Source: Mactromeris polynyma
Taxonomy: Eukaryota; Mollusca; Bivalvia; Venerida; Mactridae
Assembly (NCBI GenBank): GCA_032209605.1
Contig: JASFXZ010000001.1
Location: 21,346,256 to 21,410,255, forward strand
Reading direction: 5' to 3'
DNA length: 64,000 bases
The notes beneath the pieces are model-generated. The model had not been told where the DNA came from. It ran no database searches and saw only the letters and a list, made by a program, of their open reading frames with translations. Shown here in pieces: positions 45,222 through 58,092 of the stretch; position 1 is the stretch's first letter, and every line of letters begins with the position of its first letter. The position numbers and the translations under genes are program-made.

Positions 45222-47650
45222 CTGGTCAGTTAGCATACAAACTGTCAATTCTAGACCTTCATTACCCAATACCACCAATCTATGCTTTATAATTAACCTC
45301 TATCCATTTTAATGCGCAATCCACCTGCCCCTATGGGTCACAGTTTGTACAATGTCAACTGTTTTCTTCAAAAAAGTTCTGTAACAGAAACTATTATCTG
45401 TAAAATCACCTGCCAAATATATTAGGGATTCAAAATCTGTTCACTACTCAAAATACAACAAAACATTTGAACAAAACACTGACAATGCCTTGCAAAGCAC
45501 ACTTGTACAGTTTACAACATGCCAAAATACCATTTCAAATTAATATTGATCTGTTTGTTAGTACGATGACATTTGAATTGAATACCGTCAATTATTGGGA
45601 ACCATTGATGATTCATTTCATAAAATTAATGGCATACTATCAACATGGTTTTTGGTGAAAAATACATTTTTTGCAAAAAAGTTAAATGTCATTTGATTAT
45701 GTTTTGTTCAAGCGATTTTTATCACTGTATTTTCAAACTAAAGATGACTTATATCTTAATGATTTCCATCATTATCGCGCCATATCAATTAACAAATTAA
45801 ATACACAGGTAAATACATTATCTATTACAGGAATTTTAAGACTGAGTGTTTGGGGCAAAACTATAGCTAGTGATGAAAATGGCAAAGAAAGCAACATGCA
45901 GGAAGGCAGGGTGTCTATATACATAGACTTATAACGGAATATGCCATCTAAATATAGCACTCGTAATAAAACATCCGGGTTAGTAAAAAACTCCAAATTT
46001 CCTGCTATGTAGCAGAAATATGATATAATGCTATATCCCCTCCTTCCCCTCCCCAAACTTTGTCATCAGATTTTCATCGATATCAAAATGATGCCAACTG
46101 GCGGAAAATTCTCGTCATTGTATAGCAACTCAGTTTCAGTTAAGAAGCATCATCCACCCTCAACATAGAATATTAAAAATTGTGCAAACTTTAATACATT
46201 CATTCTTCCAATCCTTAAAATAATGAAAAACCACAAAATTTACACTTTGTGCAGATTCAGGATCAATGATACTATCACATACTTATCAACTGTAACATTT
46301 TATCAATCACATCCTTAACAGATTTCATAATGTTAATAATCCACACCGTATACTTCCACATAAATGCCCCTGGTACCATCCCGTTTTGCAGAAGTGGGCA
46401 TTTTTTGGGTTCGATTTTTTCGCAGCAAAACATGTTTGCAAAATTAATTTTTAAAGAGCATGTATTTGTATTTGGAACAAGTTCAGGTCCACAAATTAAT
46501 CGTTGGTATAACAAATAGCCATATTCATAACATAACATACAGTGTAGAGTGGTAATAACACCCATGTATTATTTTCGATAATTCCTTAGTGAAATAACAA
46601 CTCATGTGTGTGCGACGTCACAACAAAACGCATGCACGCTCAAATGATGTTGACATTGTTATATATTTAGTATAACATTTTATTTCATTGAAAATTATTT
46701 TCTTGTTATTAAATTTGAATATATGTGATGTAATCAATTGAACTAGTATCTTGTGGCTGAAAAATAATAAAAAATTGTCGGAACTACTTTTTGATGCGTC
46801 AGCTTTTGTTTACCAAAGACCGAATTACACACATCATATTTTGCTTGCATATAGGGGGTTAGGGTCATGTTTTGGCAAAAATCAGCCATTATTACTGTTA
46901 TGTCACAAATAGAATATTACATTTGTGTTCATCTTTTATTGAATTTATCAAACTTGTCATCTAAAACCGATAAAAACTTGGCAAAGCCTCATTTTTATCG
47001 TTTTTAGAAGACTCGTTTAATAAATTCAATAAATAATGAGCACTCATATAAGATCCTCTATATATATTTATGCGCTAAATATTTCTAAAGAAAGCAACAA
47101 TCAAGCACTAGGAAACAGTCAGGCCATCTACCTTCAAACAATCGGCCAATGTTTTGTCTTCCATCAGAGACTGCTCAAATGTCATTTAAATAAGCAAACT
47201 GTAAAAGAAACTACAATTAAAGTCCACATTTTTTCAAGGCTAGTTGAGCCCAACGCATCTTCCAAGAGAACATTCTTCTGTCAACAAGACAACTGTTTAT
47301 TAAAGCTAAATGTCGTAAGTATTTCTGAAACAAAAGCACCTTTACCAAATGTTGCATGTACCATACGAAGCTTCTTAACCAGAGTCCAGTGAACGAACAA
47401 TGTATGGTTATGACATTTTCCCCAGTTAACGCAATTGTACATTTCACAGTCTAACTTCTGCTTTTGACCAAACATAAAAGGTGATTTATGATATTTCAAT
47501 CCTTAGTCAATAGCTGATGTCATTCATAGTGACGTCATAGTTCATAATGATGTCCAAGAAATGCGCACATGCTGCGTTACTACAAATTAACATCGTAGAA
47601 TGCGCTGTATTATGTCTATGTACAATGAATTGAAAATATGTGCCGTAGAC
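45222..47650. other. AT-rich stretch, no supported gene
   Basis: At about 47200-47290 the minus strand has an acceptor-like GTTGTCTTGTTGACAG followed by KNVLLEDALGSTSLEKMWTL then a hydrophobic run and a stop, with no donor. Left uncalled. Confidence 0.3.
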
Positions 47651-48075
47651 TTTTGGAACAATGGTGCAGCCCCAGCAGTTTTTTTTGCCCCAAAATGGGG
47701 CCGAAATTAGGCCCCATTCACAATCACCAAAAGTATTTTTTTTTTTCACAAAAATCAGACTTAAAATTAACAATTCAGGCTACGTAACAATGTATGTTCA
47801 GGTTTTTGATTACGAATGTTGATCAATCTGACTTACAGTATTTTTAACTGCTATGCTATAGATTAATACACTGCTAGCCTATAGTGTACTACATGAGGTC
47901 ATATGAATCAGTATCTTTTTATTTTCAGCAAACTATGATATTCACAATTATGGGCAATTCGACGCTATTTTAACAATTCTACAGGCCCCGACCCCATTCA
48001 CAAAAGGGTGGAAAAAAAACACTGAGCCCTATTTCTGGTAAATAAGGGAGGGGTACCCATTAGGGGTTGGCGATT
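47651..48075. repeat. region with GGGGCC/GGCCCC hairpin modules
   Basis: GCCCCAAAATGGGGCCGAAA then TTAGGCCCCATT (47688-47720) is self-complementary. A matching module, AGGGGCCGATATTGGGCCCC then ATTT, occurs at 54531-54555. The stretch ends with GGCCCCGACCCCATTCAC and GGGAGGGGTACCCATTAGGG. Probably two copies of a degraded element. Confidence 0.4.
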
Positions 48076-51000
48076 AATGCTAAAAAAAAAAATGTTATGA
48101 TTGTCTAAATAATTCCATCATAACATTTATTTCAGATAAATCAATGGTATATAAGTATCATCAATGGCATGAAATAGACTGATAAGATAATCAATATATT
48201 TACATCTCTCAATTGATAAATATTTTTTCTTGTTTCTCTGAATCCATTGAACTCGTGACTTTTTTCCGAAATTCTGGCCCAGTTTCAATATTTTTGATAA
48301 ACACATCATAAACAAACTTGAGTATCAAGCCAGCACTTTGTAATTAGTTCCTTATAGAGAGAGGCCAAATGTACATCCCCAAACCATTAAAAAAACTCTG
48401 AATTTAACAGCTTCTCCCCAGATGAAGCATTTTCTAGTAATAATTTTAAGCAATTAAACCGTGAAAGCAAATAATCAAATGCTGTTCCCGAAGAGCCAAT
48501 TCTGTTTTGAATTTTCAAAACCATTTAAAATTGTAAAATGGTAACAGATATAATCACTTTATGCGTGTTTTCTCTCTATACAAATCTAAAACTCTAATTA
48601 TCAATTAAAGGGATAGTGATAAACAACGCATAAATGACACAAGCTATTTCTACAGTACTTCTATTTTAATAAACGAGATAGTACTATCATTTAAGGTATT
48701 TAAGACTTGATGTAGTTTTAATTCAATAAAAGCCAACATTTAGTTTGTAGATAGCATTGCAAACGAAAATAATCAGCAGTTAGGGAGATGACAAAAACAG
48801 TATGTTGCTCTCAGTCTTAAAGGTGAAAGCTATACCAGTCTATCTGCTTCTTTCTTCTTACATAGATAAATCAGTTTTGCTTCTCCCCTGAGGTTTAAAG
48901 AATATGTGAATACATGTCTGTTGTGGTGTAAAGATGTATATATATGAGAAATACAACTGATAACTGATACCAATAGTTTTTTTAATCCTTTAAATTTCAC
49001 TTATCAATTAGAAAAGTCGTGTACAAGCGGGCTGATCAGTAAATTTGTGGACGTAATTTCTAACAATAATACATAGATCATCACTAAATTTATATACATG
49101 TCCATGCTGTGGATTTAAAATTAGTTGAAAATATAGTTATTGTGAACACTATGCTGATTGGTCAATATTTTCCAAAACATGTTCTCATTGGCTGGTGGCC
49201 TCACCATTGCCCTTCGCCCCTTCAATACGTAACGTTGCAATACAGAAATTGAAGGAATTCAATACACACATTATCAGCGGCACTTTTGCACAAAATCTAC
49301 ATTAACAAGCAGACATCACTGTCAAAACACGACAATATAATAACAGAAACATGAAGCTGTTGGCGTGCTAAGTAACTACAACGCCGAAAGTAGGAGAACA
49401 ATAGTAGTAGAGGATACAGTGTTCAGTAAGTTTTGGTTGAAAAGTAACCGGCCAGCTAGGGGTTTCATTTGGAGATAAAAAAAATGCAACCTTTGCAAAT
49501 TTTAACTGGCCCAAATGCAATTTGCGCCAACACTTTCAGCCAGCAGCCGGTTCTTATTGACAATGCTGAGTATAGATTAAAAAAATGAAATCAGACTAAA
49601 ATTTAAAGACTATAGGCCTAAACAAAATATTGCAATAACATTTGGAAAAAACCTCTACAAATATCAATTATTGTAGATATATTTATGTCAGTTGCATGTT
49701 TTCAAATGACTCAAAAGGTAACCCTGATGGAAGATCTCACGATTAGAGGGGACCAATCAAATGCTTGTTTTTAAAATGACAAGTAAGAGGCAAAAGGGGC
49801 TGGGAATGTTACAACTGAGATTTTGTGTTTACAAGCATCAATGAGCTATGAAACTGTTCAATAAATTCAAGATTTCAAGATGAGAAGGTTGAGTCCAGGA
49901 CAGATTCCTAGAATTTTAAGTGACAATAAGATGGAAAACCACGAGCGAACTTCTTGACAAAATTCAGGAAAAGATTTCCGACAATTTTATCACTATAATC
50001 CATCCCATATGGTTAAAGAAAATCTTGATGAATAAAAATAGGAAATCACAACAATTATTTTAATTTAAACGCCCTGATTCCAGTACTCATTATCAACCAA
50101 TCAAAACTTGAACCACAAATCCTTGGTTTGTAAATTTCACAAACGCCCAATGATTCCGATGTACCAAAAAAACCCAGATAAATGACGCAAGGCAAAAGAA
50201 TATATCACACTTGATCAACTAAAAGCACTTAATATTCTCAAAAGATCAAAATAAAAGAATAATTTATGTGAAATTCTTGCAGACTCAATGGCAGGTGAAG
50301 GTTAGGAATGTGTTACCTACAGCGTAACTGTTGCTCGTTTAATGCTTCTTAAATTTGTCTGATTAAAAACATAAAGTTGTAAAATTTCAAATAAAAAGCA
50401 ACAATTAAACTAAAATTGATAAAACTTTAATCAATAACACAAAATCTCTAATGAAGTTAGGAAGTTCATTACAATTAAAACTGTAAAAACATAAGCTTTA
50501 ATATTCAATTAACGCCTCAAACCACCTACAAAATTTTAATTCCCAGCACCCATTTTAGAACAGGTGGAATTAAAATTCAGACCTACAGCCCTTTGATATG
50601 AAGTAGAAACCAAAGATTTATTAGCACATCAAAGGTACGAACTGCAAATAATTTAAAGCAGTAAAACAATATAACATTGAAACTAAAATCTACAATTATT
50701 AATGTTTATGATTACTTTACAGAACTGGTACTAAAGTCGTAAATGTTTAACATCAGCAAACCACTGAAGTCTGCAGTCAATAATGGCTATTTTATAATAC
50801 AACTCATTAAACAGAAAACAAACGCCGAGTAATTAAAACAAATATGTTTTTCCTTTCAAAAATTTTATTGAAGGGCATGGGTGTGATGTTGAAAGAGAAT
50901 TGTGCGGACTTGAAACAGATACAAATCTATGTACAACACAAGTTTATTACTACATTGAACATCATAAAAAAACATTTTCATGAAGTATTGCGATGAAAAT

Positions 51001-51751
51001 TTCGACAGTTAAAATAAAGGTTTGAACATTTGGCAAACATTTTTTTTTCAGATCCTACAGACCCAGGATGTGGCTACTGAATATAAGCTACTGGAACATA
51101 AAAATCTCAACATTTCAACGCCAAGGGATATTATAACCATTCCAATTTCAAACGATTCTGGTTAATTACAACAAAGTTATGGGGTGAAGCCTTGAGCTCT
51201 TAGAACTTTGCGTTTTAACTGTTTGAAATATGTATCACATTAAAACATACGAGGTACTTGAAAAGTTCAGCCAACAAATGTTTTAGTCATTAATTTCATT
51301 TTGATGTTAACCCTCGTTAGTGAGCAGAGAATTACTCATAATGATTCAATTTTTGTTCAACTCAAACAAAAGGTCAATATCTTAAGTCGAAGCGTTGGAG
51401 CAAAACTGCCGCAACGTCCCGTCGGTGAATGCGCAGTTACGACAGTTATGCGCAAAACCCTTGAAGTGTTATCACTTTGACTTGTATGCAAGATAAAAAT
51501 TGGAGTATTATTTTAAAACAACAATGTACTTCAAACTTTCAACAATCCTTGACAAGCAATCAAAGTAACACATTACTTAGCCATATCACACACTTAAACG
51601 TACCTAATATACATTCTTCAAAAAAGTACTTCTTAAGGACAGTCCTTAATCTTCTCGATTTTGGAGTGACCCACACATTTTTTAATGAAGACAAAACAGG
51701 CAGATAAAAAGCTCAATTGAGTGCCTCATGTATGTAACATTAGTAACATGT
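48076..51751. other. AT-rich stretch, no gene seen
   Basis: A CpG-containing patch at 51385-51455 (AACTGCCGCAACGTCCCGTC, GGTGAATGCGCAGTTACG) stands out compositionally but has no exon borders. The remainder is featureless to me. Confidence 0.35.
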
Positions 51752-51975
51752 AATTCAGGGATTTCCCTGACACAGAAATCTTGAGTCCCTGACTCCCTTT
51801 TCTTTCTTGGGACTCCCATTTTCAACTTACTGTGCATCCCTGGGACCCTTAAATAAACTTTTGTCAAGTATAAACTGCATATCTGAGAGCCTACCAAATT
51901 ACTAAGGACCCCAAAATTTATCAAACACGAGGGTCCAAGGACCCCTAGATGAAAGATCCTTGGTAAAACCCTGTA
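51752..51975. mobile_element. possible inverted-repeat element, TCAGGGATTTCC ends
   Basis: Left end TTCAGGGATTTCCCTGACAC; right end ATCCTTGGTAAAACCCTG is loosely complementary. Interior is rich in GGACTCCC and GGGTCC pieces. A related fragment (TTAGGACTCCGATTTTGAAA, GAGGGTCCTTAGTC) occurs at about 63748-63796. Confidence 0.35.
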
Positions 51976-52085
51976 ATTTTTGCTGCATTGCAATGAGGTT
52001 AATCCATTTTTATATCGTCTCAAAGCATCTCTTACTTGCAATTCTGATTTGCGGCCATCAATTCGTTGCCTACATTACCATCAAT

Positions 52086-52125
52086 ACAGTCAAACCGACC
52101 TTGAAAAGAATTTTGGACCAAAGAA
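52086..52125. mobile_element. half of a CAGTCAAACC-type MITE
   Basis: TACAGTCAAACCGACCTTGA then AAAGAATTTTGGACC matches the left end of the element at 11648, without a matching right end. Confidence 0.35.
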
Positions 52126-52230
52126 AATACACAGAAACATAAATTGGTCAATTCTTTGTACATCAGCCCCAGGGCCCCAAAAGCCAAAAATAAACAAAAT
52201 AGAATTTTTCTTAAAGATGGCTTAAAACCA

Positions 52231-52526
52231 AACTAGATGTGTCTGTATGACACAGATGACCTCGCTATCGACTTTTCAAGAATTACTGACCTGACACCAA
52301 CTTTTTAAGTCAAAAAGGGCCATAACTCATCCAAAAGTTAATGGATCGTATCCGAAATCGAAAATGACCTTCATTGTATTATCCTATGCTTATATGCCCA
52401 ATATGAATTGATCCATTTACCTATCAAGAGTTATATTGATTGGAAACCAATTTCTCGCACAGTTGAACAGGGGTAACAGTTTATGCCCCTTAGCAGGGGA
52501 CTGGAAGAATGGTGTGGGCATAAAAA
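52231..52526 (+). mobile_element. dispersed element, ACTAGATGTG ... GGCATAAAA, copy 2
   Basis: Same order as the copy at 42651: AACTAGATGTGTCTGTATGA, CTTTTCAAG, AAAAAGGGCCATAACTCATC, AAATCGAAAATGACCTTCAT, TTTATGCCCC, GGGCATAAAA, with many substitutions, so the two copies are old. The GACGGACAG tract is lost. Confidence 0.78.
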
Positions 52527-53675
52527 TGTAGATTATGGTTACTGTTTTTTCGTTATATGAAATCATATTTCCAGTGGTTAAAATGTTTAAAAAATGTATT
52601 CTTTGCATTTTCCTCATCCTTTATTTTAATAAAGCCAATTTAACAAGTTACAGCCAGTTACTTTCCACACTTAACACCATACAGCATCCAACACTCCCAC
52701 CCACATCACACATTCTAACCTCACAAAACATAATTCACTTTGTTTGTGTATTTCATTCAATCTTGTTCAGAGAATGAATGTTTACACATGCAATTTAAGA
52801 ATACATGACCTCATCCACTTGAACAAAAGAACCATCCCCATCGGTTCTATTCTGCTCTATTCCTAACGATAAATACCGTAAATAAGAATTCCGCATGAAT
52901 AGAAAAATGTATTTTTATAAGTATCTGTTTTATTTCTGTCTCAATTCAACATTCAGGGGATTTTTACCAGATCTTCATAGTTGTAACTCAAGCCCCACAA
53001 AGTTGTTCGGAATTTAAATTGATTTCTATCGTTTGACACCGAAAGTATGCTTTTCAATAAATTTTCACGAAATCTGACTTTAATCCGACAATCCGAGAGA
53101 CAGCTACATGCTTACAGCCGACCATCCTTTTCTTGTTTCAACATTTGTCAAAAGTAGCGATTGCAACATGATACCTTATTTGGCAAAATTTGAATTTAAA
53201 CAACCCGGTTTTAGTTTCAATCAAGAAATGGTTAACGTCAATCACAGGCTATTTTCAGGCGATAAAACTGTTACTCGTAACATTCTATAAAATTCTGTAA
53301 AGATTTGTTTGCAGCATCTGGGAAATTTTATAGCACGAGGCTTGTAAGATTCGTTAATCGCAGCAATTTTCGGATAGCAGTAGAACTTCAACAGAAAAGT
53401 ATTACTAAGTAAAATAAAAGCTGTCAAAACCAAAAATCTATCTAGTATGTGAATTAAAGCACATGTATTCATCCTAACATCATAAATCCACCACCATACT
53501 ATCAACTTTAACAAGAGCTAAAAAATGTCTTCCTCTTTGGTATGCATGTTCGAATGTTTACGTCAATGAATGTATTTTACCAAGGAAGTGACTATTATTG
53601 TCGACCGAGTATATGAATAAACTCAGTATAAGCATTGGCAGCCAGGTCCGAGGTTAATCTTCAAAGTTTGAAGAC
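52527..53675. other. AT-rich stretch, no gene seen
   Basis: Open frames of 60-90 codons occur without motif or splice borders. Confidence 0.35.
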
Positions 53676-53935
53676 CATTCCCGAAACTCAAGCCCCTGAT
53701 TGGATGGTTCTGAGTGCAATCTTAAATTTGACCAATGGCCAGGTTGATTTCTGAGATGAGTCTCAAAACTTAAGTTTTATATAACCCGAGGCCACTACAT
53801 TAGTCAGAGGATATCGAGGATAAATGACCGTAGCCAAATGTCACTGAAAGTCATGACCTACCCCGCCCAGGAATCGAACCCGGACCTCCTGAGTGATGAG
53901 TCTAGCGCTCAAATCACTGAGCTAACCGAGCGGAC
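53676..53935 (-). mobile_element. tRNA-headed SINE with CATTGGTCAATTTT-family body
   Basis: On the minus strand, 53935-53861 is a tRNA-like head: GTCCGCTCGGTTAGCTCAGT (A box), CGCTAGACTCATCACTC (a CAT anticodon position in a degenerate arm) and GGTCCGGGTTCGATTCC (B box). The body at 53785-53676 matches the repeats at 21037 and 58093 (CTCATCTCAGAAATC, CCATTGGTCAAATTTAAGAT, CCATCCAATCAGG). This suggests that those two are headless copies of the same SINE. Confidence 0.65.
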
Positions 53936-55856
53936 TAAACAAAACATAGACTAAATACTGCATCATCCGGAAGCCGGGACAACATTATTATAAGCACCAA
54001 AGGACTTACACAAAAATGTCTCCCACAACTGACACTCATGATATAAGGCACTTGCAACCACAAGTATAAAGCAATATGACCATGCATGCTCCGAAATAAC
54101 TTAATAATTCCTCAAAGCTACATTACACACCATCTATTCCCATCCTGAATTTAAAACTAATTTACAAATCACCCATAATACATGATATTACATTATCATA
54201 TAAAATTGTAAGAAGTGGTTTATCAAAAATATTGAAACATTAGCCAAATGGTCACAATTACTTGAAATTAAAGCCGGAGAAGGGGAAATCTAATATCTTA
54301 ATACCGATTGTCAATTTTATCATGCTCAATTCAGGGATGAATTTATAACAAAGGGTTTGTTTTGAATCGTTTTAGAAAAAAGGGCCTTCATGCTAAAATT
54401 AGGGATTATCTCTTAACTTCTAACTTGACACTTACTAATCTGACAACTATTACTATATCTACAGAACTGAGTAATCTGTCAATAATCTAGATCCTTGTTT
54501 GTGAGACCAGTCCTTTTTTATGGCAAATTAGGGGCCGATATTGGGCCCCATTTCCGAAATGTTAACACAAACTCACAACTGTAAAGGCCTAGAACCATAT
54601 ATAAACAGAAGCAGGATAAGTCAATGCCTGTATGCATAATACATGCACTTCATTAACAAAATATTTATATATAGACAAGTCAATCATGTCATAATTAGTG
54701 TCTATATTGAACAAACTATGAATTTGGAAATATAAACAGTTAACATATGAGGATCCTCAAAAAGTTAATTTCATGCCAAATAAATTGTGATGCATACTGT
54801 AAACTTAAAAATATGTAAAATCTCTAGAAGTTTTAGTATAACACAGGCTGTGTCACGTTTGACTTAACTTCAAGAGCAATGGCGAGAGATAACAAACCTC
54901 TCAGGCAGAAGGTTAAAAGTTTGAGCCTTGGCTTTGGCGGCTCACCGATAATAAAGGCAACACGGACAGTGAAATAAATTCATGTTTCATAACGTTTAAC
55001 TTTATAATTGAATTGACACGTAAACAAGTAAATCGTTCAAAATAAAATCAAGATGGCCGAATGTCCCCAAGTACACACAAGTGTTCCTTCAAACTAATAA
55101 GGAAAACTACCATAAGTTTCAAAGGCCACGTATTTCAATAGTTCTTTGTTTCATAAGCAGGAAACACTTGTCCATGTGCTCAAAACTGATTTTGATTTCA
55201 AAAATTTAAATGTGGTTTACATCATAATGGGCTCAAGTATCAATTAGTACTACTTGGTTTATCTCACACCAGCCGCACTTAGATCGGTACATACTCGATC
55301 TTTGTTTCAAATTTTAATGATGTTGAATTTTCAAGAGGCCTGACCCTAGAAAAAATCACAATTCAAGTGCTTCCGAGACAGTCACATCCTATATCGAAAT
55401 ACACAGATCCAATCAAAACCACTCCGCATACTTTTTCTTTGAAAACGTAATCAGATAAAAATCAGCTTTCTCTTATCTTGCTACTTTTGCAGCATGACTG
55501 CATTTGTCATACAAGTGTAAAGTGCAAACATCCGTCAAGGGAGAGCTTTAAAAAACATCAAAAACTGATCATAATATTTACATTCGAACAAACGCTGAGA
55601 TTTTTAACAGACAACAGTTTAAGTGCGAGATTCATAAGGTCATAAACTTGATCCAAACAAAAATAATCCGTTAACCAGGAGGACTAAGCTGTCTGAGTTG
55701 GTTGGTCAATATTTGAGTGATAGCTTCAGATCTGAATTGAAGATTTTTTAAGTAAAACTGGGCTAAACATACTAATTGTACATAAATGTTTGAGCAAGTT
55801 TACATGAACATGCTTCAGCAGATATATCATCTCATATGAGCATGATAATCGAACTA
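53936..55856. other. AT-rich stretch with a decayed tRNA-like patch
   Basis: At about 54880-54945, GAGCAATGGCGAGAGATAAC then AAAAGTTTGAGCCTTGGCTT resembles a decayed tRNA-type promoter pair. The GGGGCC module at 54531 is described with 47651. No gene seen. Confidence 0.3.
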
Positions 55857-56021
55857 CAGTTGGACTTCATTTACTTGAAATCATCTGGTCCAAAACTACA
55901 TAGTTTAAAATAGCCCATGTCAATTTGACGTGCCTAAGAAGATACATCAGGACCTGAAAATTATTTTGCATGAAACCAAGTATTCGAAAAGGAGGTTGTG
56001 AAATAAACTAGGGCCCGTCTG
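55857..56021. mobile_element. MITE family copy D (CAGTCGGACCTCG type), degraded
   Basis: TA-flanked (55855-55856 and 56022-56023). Left CAGTTGGACTTCATTTACTT; right GGGCCCGTCTG. Interior GACGTGCCTAAGAAGATACA, CAGGACCTGAAA and AACCAAGTATTCGAAA aligns with copies A and B. Confidence 0.75.
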
Positions 56022-56026
56022 TAAAA

Positions 56027-56200
56027 GGGGAGCAGTAGACTAGCGGATAAAGTGTGGGTCACTCAACTCAGAGGTCATGGATTTGAACCCCTCACAACGG
56101 TCCCAACCATACCTATTTATACATCACCAGTAGCAATTTTCGAGGTGGCAGAATCAATGGGGGAGTCGTACAAGCATATTGCTTCTTTTTATCACAATCA
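56027..56200 (+). mobile_element. tRNA-like SINE head directly beside MITE copy D
   Basis: AGTAGACTAGCGGATAAAGT resembles an A box and GGATTTGAACCCC a B box, spaced as in a tRNA gene. The head begins within about five bases of the MITE's flanking TA. The 3' end is not definable. Confidence 0.5.
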
Positions 56201-56228
56201 TGTTAAAAAATTGGTAATAACTTACCGT

Positions 56229-56374
56229 GCATGGATCCAGAGGAGGGGACCAGGGCTCCGGACACCATCCCCCGGAGATTTTGGGGGGAAAAAACATGGA
56301 TGTCCACATGACTTAGATCGGCTGCCTTACTAGGAGCTGGACCCCTCGACGTTAATTGCTGGATCCACACATGC
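56229..56374. mobile_element. MITE-like element, GGATCCAG termini, copy 2
   Basis: Left GCATGGATCCAGAGGAGGGG; right TGCTGGATCCACACATGC is its inverted complement with small changes. Interior CTCCGGACACCATCCCCCGG, AGATTTTGGGGGG and GATGTCCACATG corresponds to the element at 41848. Confidence 0.75.
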
Positions 56375-57639
56375 TTACAGTACTATACATGTATAAACTA
56401 AAATGAACAAATAACATTAATTTCGTCACTGACATTCATTGACAAGTATTTTCAAACTTGAATTCAGAACTTAAACCTATTAAAACCACATAATTCGAAT
56501 TGATATTCGTACAACTGTGTCAATAGTTAAGCAAGGTTTTCTGGGAAAATCTTTTCCTCATTAATTTGCAGTTTGTTACAATATAAATACAACGACTATT
56601 TTTACTCAAGATTATTGCTGCTAAAATGCATTTTCTCTCAATAAAAGTTCAAGGTCAGTGTATATATTTGACTTTCAAGCACCGCAAGAACTTTCTGTCA
56701 CTTAGTTGCAGCAGCAAGACATTTAATAACACAATCTCAAAAGCCTAGTAAATCTTCTGTTTCTACCATTAAAACTTCAAATGTACTGCTTACATGTCAA
56801 TGAAAAACAACAATAAAATTTCTATTCTTCTTCTTGGAGATACTGAATCTGTTAATTAAATCTTTATATCTAGGTTTATAGATTAGTTAACTCTAGACTG
56901 GTTAAATAATTAATGAAGTTTTAGAGATCCAGCTGTCCCAGTCTACCAGGTTAAATCTTGACATAAGAAAGCTTGCAGGAACGTTAATAATACATATATC
57001 TTCCAATCGACACAGATCAGGAGCTAACTAGTGTTCTTTTTTGTCCAGATCTTTAAATGTGTACAAAATTTGATGACAGGTTCAGTATTGTCTTGTGTTT
57101 TTGACATAAAACAAAAAAATCAAGTGCAAGTCCAAACCCGTACAGAAAAACCAGACATAATGATAGAGGCAGATTGTGGAAACGTGGCAACATGGGGAAA
57201 TAGCTTATAGAAAATATTCATGCATATTATTTGGAAAAAACAGACAAGATTGGCTTTCAGATCAATTTCCAGAGAACTGCCTCAGGCCAGTGTCTTACGC
57301 CTATTGAACTGAAGTCCAGGGCACCTCCATACTTATATAACCCTGTGAAAAATATGTTCGAAATATTAATTATTTAAGTTTTAACGAAGCCTGGTAGTCT
57401 GGTTGAGATTTAGTACTTGTTGTACTGACCATATTTATGTTATATTACTACTGTAGCGCCGAGACAGATAGCTCGGGACATTGTAATCATAACCTCTCTG
57501 TTTCAAATCGCATGTTTCGCTGTGCTATGAAATTACTTTTCCTGAATATATAAGTAGTTCAATTTCCATGACAACAACACACTTTAAGGAAAGTTAAGAA
57601 CTAAACACCCTCATCCTTCACACATTTTCTGAAAATCAA
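56375..57639. other. AT-rich stretch, no gene seen
   Basis: A CGCCGAGACAGATAGCTCGG then TTTCAAATCGC patch near 57456-57515 may be a decayed tRNA-like fragment. Otherwise nothing. Confidence 0.3.
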
Positions 57640-57770
57640 GGGGGGTAATTTAAAGATTCAAGTAACAAGGGAGGTAATTTTAATATGCACATACTAAGGG
57701 AGGTAATTTGATGATTCAAGTATCTAAGGGAGGTAATTTGATAATTACAGAATTGAGGGAGGTAATCAAG
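57640..57770. repeat. 29-bp tandem repeat, 4.5 copies
   Basis: GGGAGGTAAT-type starts at 57640, 57669, 57698, 57728 and 57757 (spacing 29, 29, 30, 29). The rest of each unit, roughly TTGATGATTCAAGTATCTAA, is more variable than the GGGAGGTAAT core. Confidence 0.85.
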
Positions 57771-58092
57771 CATTTATCTAAGTCTTTAGAGTTAATTATT
57801 GAAATCACTTGTACTTCAAACAAATTGAAACAGTAAAACATAACTTCCTTCACGTATTTGGATTTATTTTATGATTTTGGAATCTCTGATTCTTGGGATG
57901 TAACTGGGGATTCAATCATTCTGAGCAATTTTGTTTCTCACAGGAGTGTAATCAAAGATTGTGGTCATATATTTAACTTTCATTCAGTAAGAAATTTGTA
58001 TAGCACAGACTTAAAAATGCTTGATATGGATTGATAAACAAATTTGGAAATTTCCTATAAATCCCTCAACATAATCATCCATTACTAAAATT

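Noticed and set aside
46590..46840. Second copy of the CRE-bearing inverted repeat (GACGTCA and GCACGCTCAAATG nearby)
   Set aside because: Only short words are shared with 39696-39897; no matching arms could be aligned by eye.
53861..53935. tRNA-Met-like gene on the minus strand
   Set aside because: The anticodon arm does not pair properly and the segment continues into a dispersed repeat body, so it is a SINE head.
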